NCBI GenBank assembly: GCA_963678705.1
Contig: OY783208.1
Span: forward strand, 14,815,782-14,879,781
Origin: Panorpa germanica
Lineage: Eukaryota; Arthropoda; Insecta; Mecoptera; Panorpidae
DNA length: 64,000 nt
Direction of reading: 5' to 3'
Below the pieces are notes generated by a model. That model was not told the DNA's origin, did not search any database, and saw only the letters and a program-made list of their open reading frames with translations. A program made the position numbers and the translations under genes. Below, in pieces: positions 23,327 to 36,022 of this stretch (its first letter is position 1; each line of letters opens with the position of its first letter).

Positions 23327-26300
23327 CTAGCTGACCCGGCGAACTTCGTACCGCTTAACAGTCAATGAATGTCGTGTTACCTTTTAGCTGAACTAATTTA
23401 GGCTTTGATGAACGTAATACAATGATACAAAATAATATTTATTAATATAGATAGAAACTAAAAGTATTTTATTATGATGAATGATGATGAAAACATACAG
23501 AATGAGAATAAAAATTAAAAAAATAGTAATAATTAAGTAATTCAAACTCATGTCAGAAAAAAATGATTGAAAACTATGTTGTGCAGATTCTAGATACAAC
23601 CGCAAATAGAAACATTCATCATTCTTCGGATGAACTGTGTAAATACGACCAAGAGCATCAGTAGAACGCATATCTGGATAAGCAGGAACTGCATCGCCTT
23701 GCTTCCGACGTTGAAATTTCTCGATGTAGCGTTCCAAGTGTAATAACGTGGCATTTCTGAGTAAAGCAAAGTTCGTGCGAACGGATCGCTTTGACAAATC
23801 GCAAAGAAACTGGTCAGTGTTGTCGCTGGAGGTGTTTCGGCACGTTGAGCAGCATTCGACGCTGTGAAATATACTCTCTGACCGTTCTCTAGATGCACCC
23901 CCAAATGTACAACAGTGGGATGACGTTCGTGAATAGGGAATGAAAATATACGCCAAATTGCTTCATTGCAGTTCACATATCTACCGACTTGATAGCGCTT
24001 GATTTCATCGTTGATATTGGATGTTTGGATACCAAAAACCGCCATGTCGCTCCCTTTCGTGACATATTTGCAAATGTATTTAATTGACTTGACCGAATTG
24101 CAATACTCAACATTACAATGTGCCTTGAATGTTTTGGAAAGAAGTGGCGAATATGGAACAATCCAACTGTTGTCAACTACGAAATCGTTTCCTTTCACTT
24201 TAGTTGTGATAGTTCTACCATTATCATCGGGCGATCAACGCCGATACAATGGATAACCATCGTTGCCTGTAATGGTCTCTGCCGTCAATTTTCGTGGATA
24301 CCGTTTGGAACACTTGCCGTCGACCATGCACGGTGATTGGCGGTTGATAGTGCCACACGGTCTATGAATCATATTCGTGATTACAACATCATGTAGGTCT
24401 GGATCGGTTTCAGGAGCAGGAATCTCCGCACATATGATGTCATCTATTTGATCTGGCCGAATTCTTTCGACTAACCAAATAAGAATGTGAGCATGCGGTA
24501 GGCCTCGTTTTTGCCATTCGATTGAATACATCCAGCATCGAGTATTCCCAAAGACGTGTTGCTTAACAATGTAATTCATTAGTGACCGAATTTTTTGCCT
24601 GAAAACACGTGCGGTGATGTCGTGTCGATCACTTGATGTTTGTCCGGGAAGCAGCAATTGAATAATTTCTATCCATTTGGGATTACATGTAAATGTAATA
24701 AATAGATCTGGCCGACCATAATGACGAACATATGTCGCGGGCTACCTGTGTATGTCGCCGGTAAAATAGTCAATCGACAAACATTTTCTGAATCTCCTTC
24801 TGTGCTAATTGCATCGCGTAAATGAATATACTCTTCTGAACGCAATTTAACTTGATTCAACCGAATGAAAGTCAGGCGCTCCGTTTCGATTTTAACGTAC
24901 ATGTCAACGCAATATTGTTGAAGCAGTCGACGAAATCGCAACAAATAATTGTCAGAATTTTCACGAATCATCAAACGATATGCGTAATAATTCATTGAAC
25001 TAACCTTCTTGGTAGTTTCTTCACCTGGAACAAATGCAGTAAAAATTGTATTTTAGAACCCCTAATAGGTAAACGACTCTTACAGCTACTCTCTACTAAA
25101 TTAGAAATTACAACTTTTTTTGGGTACTAAAAGCAAACAGAATAAAATGTATATCAAGTTTAAATGAAAACAACAATATTGATCTTATCATTCAATGGAT
25201 TAATCATTTTGATATGAAAGTGATATCCATCGTCTCCTTGCCAAAACATCAGCGGGTATTGTAACGCGTCATATGAACGTTGTGTTTCATATATTTTTTG
25301 TAGTTGCCCAGTATTGCGTCGTGTAAGTACAATATCACGTGTTTCCAAGTTTTCACCAACAATCAGGATTGCCACTTCATCGATTGTTGGAGCATTAAAT
25401 GTGCGTTCATGTGTTCCAGCTGGTCTTTTATCTGCTCTGATCACAACTTTATAGTCATCACTTGGCATGCGCTCTAAAGCAGTCTTGAACAGCCTGACCA
25501 ATGCATGATGTTCATGAAGCATTTGCTGCAGATCTTGGAGAATTGCTCTTTTCGTAGCTGTGTTGATCCCTTGACGCCGGTCAAGTTGTTCTTCCATATT
25601 GCCCATGAAGTATATTTGCAAGAATTTATGCTGTGCATCTTCTATAGGTTGCAATGATCCAATGCGATGGCAAATCTGGCCTTGAATCTGTAAAGTCAAA
25701 GCCATAGTTATAGTTAGATTTACAAACACTTTTTTTACAAACACTTTTTTTTTTCAAATAATAACATGCCATTTTTATTTCAGAGACAAATACAGAAATC
25801 TAACAAACTACATTCCAGATTTTTTTTACAATCATAGAAAATATAGTTTTTAACGTAAATTACCTTAAATGTCGGATTATATCCGTGTTCTTCGATAATT
25901 TCCGCCCCAAATGAAGTCATTTGGAAACAGACATTGTATTTTTGAGTGTTAGCTAGAAAATGTCGTTATTCTAATGTTTCGCCATAAAGCAGGGAGCACA
26001 ATGGCTCTGGTGGCGGGACCAATGATGGCAATTTCACTTTACCACTAAGGCAGCACAAACCAGGCGTTTCACCAGCAAACCTCAATGCTCCACAATGCTG
26101 GCAAACAACGTCCATTGGACCAATGCAAACTAAACGATGCAAGCTGTAGTCGATGGTGCAATCATATAGAAACGCTGCTCGATTCAAATCAATACTTGAA
26201 CCAATTCTTCTTGCACTTCGAAGATTATTCCTCTGTTCATCAGTACGATAAGCTCGACGATTTCTCGTTTCTAACCTAGCCGTTTCACGGGCTACCTCTC

Positions 26301-27112
26301 TTTGCTCTTGTATTTGAGAAGCACGAATTGAAGCCCTTCTTTGCTCCATACTAACTCGGTGCTCTTCTCGTGCAATTTCTCGTTCTTCATCAGATAATTG
26401 ACTCGCGATATTCCGTTGCCTAATTGCATTACGGCTCCGCTGGGAAAGATTAGATCTTCTAGGACGCGGCATAGTTATTAATATTAATACTGAATGTGCA
26501 CTCGCATAAAACAACAAAAAACCAATTTCGAGACATAGGCAATAGCTCAAAGAGTATATAAGCACTACATATGAATAGCTTATCAGGAAAAATTATAGTT
26601 ATAGATAACCTATAAAAAGACATTTACACTTTTGTTACCCTGTACAATAAATCTTAGGTATTATTTTCTGAAATTAAAAATTAAATAATTAATAAATAAT
26701 TTACACAAATTAATGTCTAAAACAAACAAATATAACAGTACCTGAACTTTCGACACATTTTACAAAAAATAAATTTCTGAAGGCACACATGAATAGTTGT
26801 TACAACATGTTGTCGTGACAACAAATGTTTGACATGAAATAAACAAATCAGCATTTAGTGAAATGATTAAGTATCGAGTTTTCATTGTCGAGTTTTTTAA
26901 ATTTCGAATTTTCATTGTTTTTAAGATGTATTATGCTATTGTAAGTGTTGTAACAAACCCGTCTTTGTTTTATATATTTTCATTGTCTTTAAGATGTATT
27001 ATGCTATTCGAGGCGAAGACAAATCCAACGAATCAATAACCATGAATATTGGTTCAGCAGATCTCGAGTTATAAGTGTTGCAACAAACCCGTCTTTCTTT
27101 TATATAATAAGA
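23327..27112 (-). mobile_element. Helitron C, 3.8 kb
   Basis: On the minus strand it begins TCTTATTATATAAAAGAAAG (27112) and ends GTTCGCCGGGTCAGCTAG (23327). It sits between A (23326) and T (27113) with no duplication. S block copies 1 and 3 read ATTAATAATATTCG at this point, giving an empty site except for a 3-bp difference. It carries most of a Rep gene but no helicase. A second imperfect copy of the 5' terminal motif (AAACCCGTCTTTGTTTTATATA) lies at about 26955-26985. Confidence 0.92.
23590..26472 (-). pseudogene. Helitron C Rep (HUH-Y2 nuclease) gene, mutated
   Basis: Starts MPRPRRSNLSQR at 26472 (the upstream ATG at 26565 is less likely because Helitrons A and B start at the same motif). 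The N-terminal part has CQHCGAL and GLCCLSGKV. An intron at 25688-25864 lies at the same place as in A and B. The Helitron-like N domain follows (MNYYAYRLMIR, 24995), then the HUH motif GLPHAHILIWL (about 24510) and the two-tyrosine motif YICKY (about 24080), the parts that nick and join DNA in rolling-circle transposition. Lesions: a small deletion with frame change near 24730, a TGA at 24235-24237, and a further frame change near 23950-23600. The helicase is absent. Confidence 0.9.
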
Positions 27113-27490
27113 TATTCGACTCACATATTTTTATCAGTCCGGCTCTGGTCAAGGGTAAGTACATCAGTAAATAAATAATTATGGAAATGAGCAAGTTGGT
27201 ACCAAAATGACTAATATAAGTAATATGAAATGTCACACATTGGCTAGGGCGTGAACCATCCCCTGAAAATTAACCAATAGAAAAAAAAAACAAATAATTA
27301 ATAAACTTAAAAAGTAGTGGGAGAAATTCCATAAAGAGTTGATAGTTTATCATAACCTGTTAATAGTTACTTATTAAAAGTGAAGACAAGTATTTCAAAA
27401 ACACATTTTAAAGAAGTATTAATTCAGTTGGAAGATATTGTATCTGCCTCTATAATCCAGTGTGTTTAATTATATATATAATTTGTGTCT

Positions 27491-28149
27491 GTTGTAATTG
27501 TAAGTATACATATTTTTATATAATTTTAATTTATTAGGCTTTGGCTTATTCAGCCTTCTTGCTATTCTAAAATACAAATAAATATTACATTATGTATTAT
27601 ATGTTAATTTCTATAAAACTGTACTATACATTGATCAAATTCACCAGATCCTTAAATGTCCAATTGTTTTTTAATAACTTCTTATAATTAATTAAACTAA
27701 TGTATAACCCCTTTGCAAAGCGACATCTGTTTAGTGTGTATGCGTTGAATTAAATAAAATAATTCGTAATTTCATTTCAAATTTTAATTCTATTTTCAAA
27801 TTGAAATATTTAACTAGTTCAAAATTAAAATAACATACCCATAGATAGAAAGTATATATAGAATGGAAACTCAGCTATATTTTGGGAACTTTTTTTAACG
27901 ATAAACCAGTCGCAAGGCTCCGCTGCTGCGTTACTATTTTACCCGGGTTTACAACCACTTTTTTTAAAAAAATATTGGTCCTCATAAACATATATTATAA
28001 AGATATAAATTACACAATTTTTAGTACAACAACACATTTATTTCATAACAATATTTATTACATTTACAATAAACTTTTATTTTAATTGTTTCATGCATTT
28101 TATTTTAGATACTTTGTTTTTAAATTTTTCATAATATTTATAAGCTGCA
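27491..28149. other. AT-rich sequence, fragment of HLE-1-like DNA
   Basis: About 27770-27830 resembles the HLE-1 subterminal region (TTTCAAATTTTAATTCTATTTTCAAA). Otherwise no gene or transposon end is recognised. Confidence 0.4.
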
Positions 28150-29167
28150 TTACTTATTTCATGTTTTGAGTTTTCTTTTCACCTCTTAGGGCTTTATTTA
28201 CATTTTTAACCCACGTTTATAGGTATTGTTTGCTAAATAATTTTACAAACTCTACTTGTAGATCATGTTGCTTGCATGTAAAAACATTATTATTAACAAG
28301 CACTTTCACCATTTCATTGCATAGTTTTTGCAATATGTTTGCCTTATTTGATAATGATGGTAAGTAGTAATGTGCTACTTGGCAAATATCGCCAAATATC
28401 CCGCTATGTAAGCATTAATTTCCTCAGTAATTTTATTTGGCGGAGCGAATGTGAGGATAGTTGGATGCAGTTCCAATTTAGATCTCAGTAAAGGACGTTT
28501 TTGTTTAATACTTTTACCTGGAAATAAATTTTATAACTATTATCAGTAGCAATATATCAAGAATAATTTAAATTATAGGTAAATATATTATTTGTAAATT
28601 TAATATTTACCTGTTTCAAACTGAACCTGAGTTTTTTCAATATTAATAATTTCTTTTGATTTAATCCCAGTTTCCACACTCTCTTTTTTCTCAATCTCAA
28701 CACTTAAAACTTTATTATTACTGATGCTTTCTGAAATTGGCCGAGAAGTAAAAGGCAAAATAGAATTTTCGATGGTGGGTGCTTCATGAAAATCTAAAAA
28801 ATTATCATATTGTTAATACTCTTTCACGTTCTATAAATAAAGTGTGTCGTTGCAATTATTACTCACTTGGCAAAAACAGTGTTGGCAAGCTTCTTTGTTT
28901 AAGTGAAGTCCTGTTATTATTTTCAGGAAATCTGCAATGGTCACTAAAATAAATGGCCCTAATCCATTTCAAAAAGACTTTGATTGTTCAGGCGTTTTAA
29001 CCATGCTTCATATACCTGTAAATACATACAATCAAATAAATTGTAGTGCACAATATTAGACAAATTTATTAATAAAAGTTACTTACATCATCATCAATTG
29101 GAAATCTGTGAAAAGCATATGCTTTATTAGACGACTTCCAATTTGGTACACAGCACATTAAAACCAT
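28150..29167 (-). pseudogene. Degenerate THAP-domain gene (possible P-like transposase relic)
   Basis: Four minus-strand exons with good splice sites: 29087-29167, 28867-29015, 28611-28793 and about 28150-28517. Exon 1 reads MVLMCCVPNW...AYAFHRFPIDDD and exon 2 EAWLKRLNNQ then SDHCRFPENN...LPTLFLP, the pattern of a THAP zinc-binding DNA-binding domain (C-x4-C, FH.FP, CS.HF, P.LF). Expected second Cys is Trp and the third Cys position is Phe, and exon 2 has a 1-nt shift after FEMD. Exon 4 encodes ITEEINAYIAGYLA, which resembles the C-terminal region of THAP9/P-element transposases, then a TAG (28375-28377) and a shifted tail. P-like origin is an inference; a host THAP gene is also possible. 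Confidence 0.65.
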
Positions 29168-29778
29168 TTTAAATAATATTAATAACAATTATTATTATTA
29201 TAATAAAAAAAAGTCTGTAAGAATAATATATTAAATGAAATGCTTGCTGACAACAAACAACAAAATTGATACACTGATTTTTCTTTTCTATGAAACTGAT
29301 ATAAGAGTACATGCACTTTTTCAATTCAAACAACTTGTAAACAATATAAACTAGTACAGTCAAGTACAGTCAAACAGAAAAACAGTCAAAAACTCTTCTT
29401 ATTATTTCGGATATTTCAGCAGATTTCAGAGCATACCAGTGGCGCCAATGTGACTGAATTTGGCGTTAGTCAGTAAACCAACTGCTTTATACTAAGGTAT
29501 CAGCCCATGAACCTACCTATTATAATGTTCGTAGTTGTCAAAATGCTCCACCGTTTATATGAATAACCTATAAGAACGCGTGTTATATAGTACGACAGAA
29601 CGATAAGACGATAGAACGATATTTATCCGGTACCAATATAATATTATAAATAGATAAATAAACTATATTAAAAAATATATAAATTAAACAGGAAACTCAG
29701 AAAAGAGTTTTCTTGGTTTTAAATTGAAACAACATTCCACGCACCACCATTGACTAATATATTTCTATTTTATTTTAG
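29168..29778. other. Upstream region of RING gene C
   Basis: No gene seen. It ends with TTTATTTTAG directly before the gene C ATG, so the last part is probably a 5' intron as in the paralogues. The putative promoter may be shared with or close to that of the divergent THAP gene. Confidence 0.4.
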
Positions 29779-30555
29779 ATGGATCATCTTGAGCCAGTTA
29801 ATGTACCCGTGGAAGAACGTAGAGTTATGCGCCTGAATAGAATTAAGAACTTCTTAGATGAGAACGTACCATCCTATAAATATTGTGCGACAGATGAACG
29901 TCCACGGGAAAATAAAGAAAAATGTTCAATCTGCATGGAGGAATTTAAAACTGGTGCAGAAGTCAGGTAACTGTGTGCTTAACAAGCAAACGTATGCATA
30001 GATATAAAGGCTCAAATACATAAGTCACTTGCTGTCATGAGTGCATGCTATCACGTAGATAAATTTAAAATCACTGTCGTACTGTCACAACTATCAATTA
30101 AGAGAAATGGTGTTAAATTTTGGCGTGAATATGATAACGATAGATTATTTCATTTAACAGTTTTATAGACATTAAAGAAAACCTTTCAGAACCTACACAA
30201 TTCCTACACAACAAACATTCACAACCCAAATACATAAAATGAGATATGACCGAATCTACAATTATCAATGATCATTTTTAACTAATTTTCGAATTATTGT
30301 TTCAGGCGACTAAGCTGCAGTCACGTCTTTTATAAAGGATGTATCGACAAGTGGTTAAAAAATAAAATTAGGTGCCCTAATTGCCGACAGATTGTTTTGG
30401 TAAATGAAATTGAAGAAAAAAGCAATGAGGAGGAAGCTGCAGGGAGCATGACGAATTTAAATCTACATATGGAGAATATTAATCAAATAGAGGAGAATAT
30501 GAGTCGCAGTTTTTCGGATATACTTCGAAGGTTTAGAAATTTAAATAACTTTTAA
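29779..30555 (+). CDS. RING gene C: RING-H2-like protein, 145 aa, spliced
   Basis: Exon 1 is 29779-29966 and exon 2 is 30306-30555. The intron is GTAACT...TTTCAG (339 bp) and splits the RING between ligand pairs, as in A, B and D. The ATG follows an acceptor. Residues about 17-33 hold NRIKNFLDENVPSYKY, the family motif. The RING reads CSICMEEF, then CSHVFYKGC and CPNC, so the fifth ligand, normally His, is Tyr. The tail is acidic and Asn-rich. The family role is E3 ubiquitin ligase; with one ligand changed, zinc binding and activity are uncertain. After the TAA (30553-30555) the same frame stays open for 65 more codons, so the stop may be secondary. Confidence 0.75.
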
Positions 30556-30753
30556 TCTTTTACGCCTGCCAGTAATGATCCCAATTTATCGGATAATTCC
30601 GTCCCATTTGATTCTAATATCTTTGGTGCCTTTCAGGGGACTACGAATCAATTGAGGGATAGAGTTTATGGTCCTTGTAGTGAGTATGGTACAGATGCTC
30701 CTAATTTATCAAATGATTCCGTTCTATTCGATGTTAATACCTTTCCATTTTAA
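30556..30753 (+). other. In-frame open extension after the gene C stop
   Basis: Directly after TAA 30553-30555 the frame continues for 65 sense codons to TAA 30751-30753. It contains two related segments, DPNLSDNSVPFDSNIF and APNLSNDSVLFDVNTF, about 40 residues apart. An internal protein repeat suggests former coding sequence, so the ancestral protein was probably about 211 aa and the TAA is a nonsense mutation, or it is read through. AATAAA occurs just downstream (about 30806). Confidence 0.55.
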
Positions 30754-30858
30754 TTAATTCATTCCATTAAGTACATGGATTATTTGTAAGAATGTAATTC
30801 ATACAATAAAAAGTTATTCTAATAAATACGATGTTTTGAAATAGTTTAATAGTTTATT

Positions 30859-32240
30859 TTGAATAGATTAATGCTAGTATCCGAAACTCATTTTACAAAA
30901 AAGAGCTTCATGCAAGTAAGAATATACTTAACGTACCATACAGTTCATTCAGATGGAACTGCTCATGGCGGAACAGCTATCATTGTAAGGTCTTGCATTA
31001 AACACCACGAAGTAGGCAAATATAAGCAGGAACACATACAAGCTACAAACGTGGTCATAGAGGATCGGAATGGACCTGTCACGATATCAGCAACTTATTG
31101 TTCACCGAAACACTCTATATTAGAATGTCAGTTTTCAGATCTGTTTCAACTCTTTGATCGATATATATATCAGGTGCTAAACTTTACCTTTATTGCTAAA
31201 CTCCCACAATGGGGTTCTAGACTGACAACAGCTGGTAGACGAACACTGTACAAAATAGCTACTAACATGAACCTACAAGTTATAACCACGTCCGAACCCA
31301 CCTACTGGCCAACTGACAGAAGCAAAATTCCATGCATGTTGTAGATTTCTTTATAATCTAGGGTATTTCAAAAAAATACTTCAACGTCTCAACCTGTCTA
31401 GACTTCTCATCGGATTATTCTTCTATCACTATGGCAATGAGTAGCCAATTGTTAAAGAAGAACAATCCGGTTGTACTATGCAGCAAAAGAACAAACCGGA
31501 AACGTTTTCGGGCTTTGTTAGAAGACTCTCTCAATATCAAAATGCTCTTAAAGACAGAAGATGACATTACAGAAGCCGTCAAGCATTTCAACACATGCAT
31601 TCAACAAACAGCTTGAAGTTCAACACCAATGTGTGTGTTCAACATATGACACAATAGACTCTTGTTGTGTGACTGTGAGAGAAAAACTTGTTGCTAAGCG
31701 TAAAATAAAAAATCTGTGGCAATTGACAAAATTACTTGAACACAAAAGAATGTTAAATGATGCTACAAAGGCAATAAGAGAGTTGTTGGATAGTGAGATA
31801 TTGAGGAAAGCTAAACGCAAGTGAGACCACTCAGAGAGAGAGAGTATCTCTCTGGAAAGCTACCAAGAAGCTGAAGCTAAACATCTGGAAAAAGTTTTTG
31901 TTCTACACCCTAGTGAAATACGAACTTCAGAGGAAGAGGATACATGAATATTTAGGAACAGCACATCAGCTAGAACTTTGCTGATTTTTTTTTGTGCAAA
32001 ATTTTGCATTACCTAAAACAAAGACATAGTTCTAACTGATCAAAACCATAGGAAATCTCCAGGTTACGGTCTTATAACAAGTAGAATTCTGAAAGAACTA
32101 CATACCATACACGAATACAACTTGACTCAGCTATATATTGCTATTATAATAACTAACTTCTTCCATCTACAAAGGAAGGCAGCACAAATCTGATGATTCC
32201 TAAGCCAGGAAATAATCCGCATGATATTACGTCTTATCGT
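30859..32240 (+). pseudogene. Jockey-clade non-LTR retrotransposon remnant (endonuclease and RT start)
   Basis: 30859-31343 encodes the second part of an AP-like endonuclease (AHGGTAIIVRSCIKHHEV, NLQVITTSEPTYWPTDRSKIP), in the style of Jockey-clade elements. The linker follows with several frame changes (31431-31824). At about 32040-32230 the start of the RT is seen: RKSPGYGLIT and MIPKPGNNPHDITSY. Similarity stops at about 32240. Both ends are missing and there is no poly(A) tail. Old and non-functional. Confidence 0.75.
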
Positions 32241-32404
32241 TTATCCTATATTATAATGTCCCAGGTGTATATTTAGGATCTTATAATCTTATATGTTTGG
32301 TAGTGAATTTTGTATGGCAGCGCGAAAACGTAGAGAAAAAAACTCTAAGACTTTTGGCGTCCCAGGATTTTTCCCTGAATTTCCTGGAAACCCGTAATTT
32401 TGGA

Positions 32405-33014
32405 AAAACTGGAAAAAAAGTGATCTGTTTTTTGCTGTATTACTTTTAACTCGTAAAAGATAGAAGGTTGAAATTTTGCATGTGTATTAAGGTATTCAAT
32501 GCTAACATTTCTGACAATGCTGACTAAAATTAGAAATTCCAAAATTGAAAAAGGGGGGCTTGAAGGAATTCGGGGGCCCGGTACGAAACTTTGGAGAAAG
32601 TTCATATTCTGGATTCTAGAATAATAAAGTATATTATTAATAAAATAAAATTTCATAATTTTATTTGGAGGCACTTGGGCAGTATTTGCCGAGAGTAAAA
32701 ATTGTGCTAGAAAGTTGAAATTTTGTATATAGGCTAACCTTGGTACTTATAACTATTACGAATAAACCTAACTTATTTACGAATCGAAAAAAAAATCCCA
32801 AATTTTGAAAAAAGTATAGATAACTCATAAATTGAAAATATTTTTTATTTTGATAAAAAAATATATTTTTTTACTCAATTTATATGTGTGCGAGTTTATT
32901 TATTATTTCAATTTAAAAATAGAATTCAATGTGAAATGTAATTATAAATTATTTTTTTGGATTTAAATCATACACGCCAAAAAGACGACGCTTTGCGACG
33001 GGGGTAAACTCTAG
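32405..33014 (+). mobile_element. HLE-1 repeat, plus orientation
   Basis: Shares the family body (GTGCTAGAAAGTTGAAATTT, TGCATGTGTATTA) and ends GCGACGGGGGTAAACTCTAG|T at 33014-33015. The hairpin is partly decayed (GACGACGCTTTGCGAC). Uninterrupted, so it is useful as a length reference of about 600 bp. No coding sequence. Confidence 0.65.
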
Positions 33015-35726
33015 TAAGGTATAAAGTTAAATATCTAATAAAACTTATTGTTGATTTTAAAGCAAACTGCAATTAAATGTAAAAACTATTTTCAATAAAG
33101 TATCTTTTATTTTTTACCACGATCTATATTTTTAATTAAACTTTAATTAACTTTTTAATTGTCCTGTCTATTGCTATTCTTTGTTTAAACTGAACACATT
33201 TAAATGTTTTTAACACAGCATGACTGCAATAACCAGGTAAATATGTAATTACTTGCAATAGCTTCTGTTATATCTGCATCAGTATCATTAAATATTTGAT
33301 ATTTAAATAATAAATCAGCGTTGTCTTCTTGAATACATGTAGTTTTTAAATTTTCTAAATACTCCAATTTTTGCAAAGGAACCATGATAAAAATTAATTT
33401 TAGTTCTAGTGTTATAATTGTTTGAAAACGTATGTTTTCATAATCATGTTATTGCCGCACTGAAATATTATACTGACATTTGTTTGAAACTTTCCTTGCA
33501 ACATATAATTAAATTTTAATTCATTGAAACTGGTGCAGAATCTGCTGTTATGTGTAGTATACATTGAGTATTTTGCTCTGTATTTTGGTGATCTTGCTAA
33601 TAACCAGAAAGTCCATGATGTTTATACATTTTTAAATATCTTCCAAAATCTCTTTTTCTCTTGCAATGGTATAAGTATAAGCACTTTAAATACTTCAAAT
33701 TATAGCTGAATTAAAGACGCTTATTTTGTAACTCTGTCAGATAAAGAAAAGATGTCGTGTTCGTATTTGTATCCGACGGGGCTGTTTACGACGGCCTGAT
33801 ATCGTGACATCGAGTTAGTTATTTTGAAGACTTCATCATAAGTGTTTGGTAACTATCAAACGTGAAATTGGATTGCTTTTAAACTTACCTATAGTTACCA
33901 TCAAAAATTAAAAGAAATAAATTCAAAATTTCATAATTAGTAAATAAAAATAAACTTGTATTAGACAGTACAAACGTTTGTATTAAAATTTATTTAATGA
34001 TAAAATGTGAAAATAACAATTAGACACCTAGAGTTACAGGAAAATAAATACGACATGTATTGCAACTAATTGACTATACTATAATGATTGTGTAAGTATA
34101 ATCCATAATAATATTGAAATTTTATGATACAAACTATTATTATTTACAATATAACTTAATTCAACTACACTATTCTTTTTATTTATAGTTTGTGAGAATC
34201 TGATGTATTGAAGCAATAAGTAATTCATTATCAAATCACAGACTGGATGTATACTTTTACAAACGATTATCTGTGAAAGTGATATATTGTGTTTTCCTCC
34301 TACAACTTGTGATACGACCCACATGCAAAGAACTGTAGACCGGCAAAGAAGTAAAACATTAGAATAACAAACAGATATATTTTCTATTATAAAACTATAT
34401 CTTCAATCAATGTAACTTCTTACCTTGCTTATTCAAATTTGTTTTAACGCGTGCGGTTTTAGTGTTGCGATTATCATTTTAACTATTTTCTACAAAAATC
34501 TAAATTCTTCTCTAAATTCCTCATTTGTCATTTAAAATGGATCAATACAAGATCTCACTATTATTGATCTTATACTTGATTTTGACCTAACAACATTTTG
34601 CGGTATTTACTACAGTATTTTGTTATAACAATACTATTTTGTAATGAATTTTAATCCGATGTACTTACTTTAATTTTTGTTCCTCAAGGTGAGCATTAAT
34701 TACCCAAAGAAGCACATCATCGAACCTTTTGTCAAATAACTACATTATTATAAATTTTTGTTGCTCTTATCAAATAATCCTATAAAATATACATTTAAAA
34801 TGACGTTTGTTCAAATTTTCAAATAAAATTTAAAATGCTATATTCTTAAAAGGTATTTAAATACAGAATAGAAATTAGATATTTTACTTGGACAATTTAT
34901 ATAATTGTCGATTGAACAAACTAGTACATGTATCATTGGATATATAAAATAAAAATTTGTAAATAAGTAAAGACCATTTCCCAAAGATGTGATGGATTCT
35001 CCTAATTATAAAAAAAATGTAGCTCACAGCCGTTCGTGTTTTAAATGGTAAGCAACTTTACATAAATTTATATTAAGCATAATATATTAATTACATTCAT
35101 ATTACTTCTTAAAGTATTAATTGTTAATATTTAACAGAAAATTCGGATGTAGAAGATGAAAAGACGAGAATGTGTTTTGTGAAGAATTATTCAAAAATCA
35201 AATGAAATTAACTAAAGAAGTAATATATAATCAATAAATAAAACAATCGTCAATGGAGAATTTAAAAGAAGAAAAAATATTGGCTATTAGTTATTTTTGA
35301 AACGAGTACTTTTTAGCAAATTAATAGAAATACTATCCACATACAGAAATTGAGACCAGAGATAGAAATAAGCATGCAGTTATTTCTCACAATTATTCAA
35401 ATAACAGTGTTAAAAATTGATTCAACAACACAACGATGAAATATACGATGAATATTTAAAAGTAAAAGGCATTTATAAGTTTATTTCGCGATCTATTATT
35501 AAAAAATTAAAATTTCTTTGGACAAATTCGGTAGATGGGAAGCGCCAACATACATCCGACGTGCAGTCAATGTATTGTTGCATACAAAATTTGTATTATA
35601 AATTCACTAACAAACATAAGCAGTGGCTACTGTAAAAATTAAAATAATGACATAATAATTAATTTATAATTGTGTTCATAAAAGTAATATTATAAAGGAA
35701 TCTGCTGTTGGGCTTGAAAATATTCT

Positions 35727-35756
35727 TGGGTTTATTGATATATATCAATAAACCCA
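35727..35756. repeat. 30-bp perfect palindrome
   Basis: The left half TGGGTTTATTGATAT is followed directly by its exact complement. It has no spacer and no association with a visible gene. It could be a hairpin-forming sequence or the scar of an inverted duplication. Confidence 0.9.
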
Positions 35757-35929
35757 GGATATATTGATTTTGACACCGATTTAAATTTCGAAATTTTCGA
35801 AATAAAGTCAACCGCTAGTGCTGCACATTTTGTTTTAAAAGCATTAAAAAATCTATTAAAAACAGGTGAAGCTTGTAGTTTGGACTAAGTTGGCAATGCC
35901 TTCGATTATTAAAATTTATCAAAAATGTT

Positions 35930-36022
35930 CAAGATGAGGAGCAGCATTTGTTATATCCTAGTAACAATTAAAAAATTGAAATTTTAAATTAAATTTAAAT
36001 TGTTGAACATGCTGCTCCTCAT
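35930..36022. repeat. Short inverted repeat with about 55-bp spacer
   Basis: GATGAGGAGCAGCAT at about 35932 is matched by the complement ATGCTGCTCCTCAT at about 36009. The spacer is AT-rich. Function unknown. Confidence 0.7.

Larger units (their letters stand above)
20076..27490. repeat. S block, copy 2 (interrupted three times)
   Basis: Same repeated segment as 3574-5645 and 36745-38409. It is interrupted by a TTAA palindrome (20418-21120), a hAT element (21939-22657) and Helitron C (23327-27112); the block resumes at 27113 and fades near 27490. The part at about 21300-21830, with GGGTGGCAACATGAAAA, is shared only with copy 3 (36760-37220). No gene of its own. Confidence 0.8.

Noticed and set aside
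23393-23956. 187-codon minus-strand frame as a separate host gene
   Set aside because: It overlaps the Helitron C Rep remnant in another frame and partly reads the real protein after a frameshift.
31840-31860. GAGAGAGAG run as a regulatory GAGA site
   Set aside because: It is short, lies inside a decayed Jockey element, and no promoter context is present.
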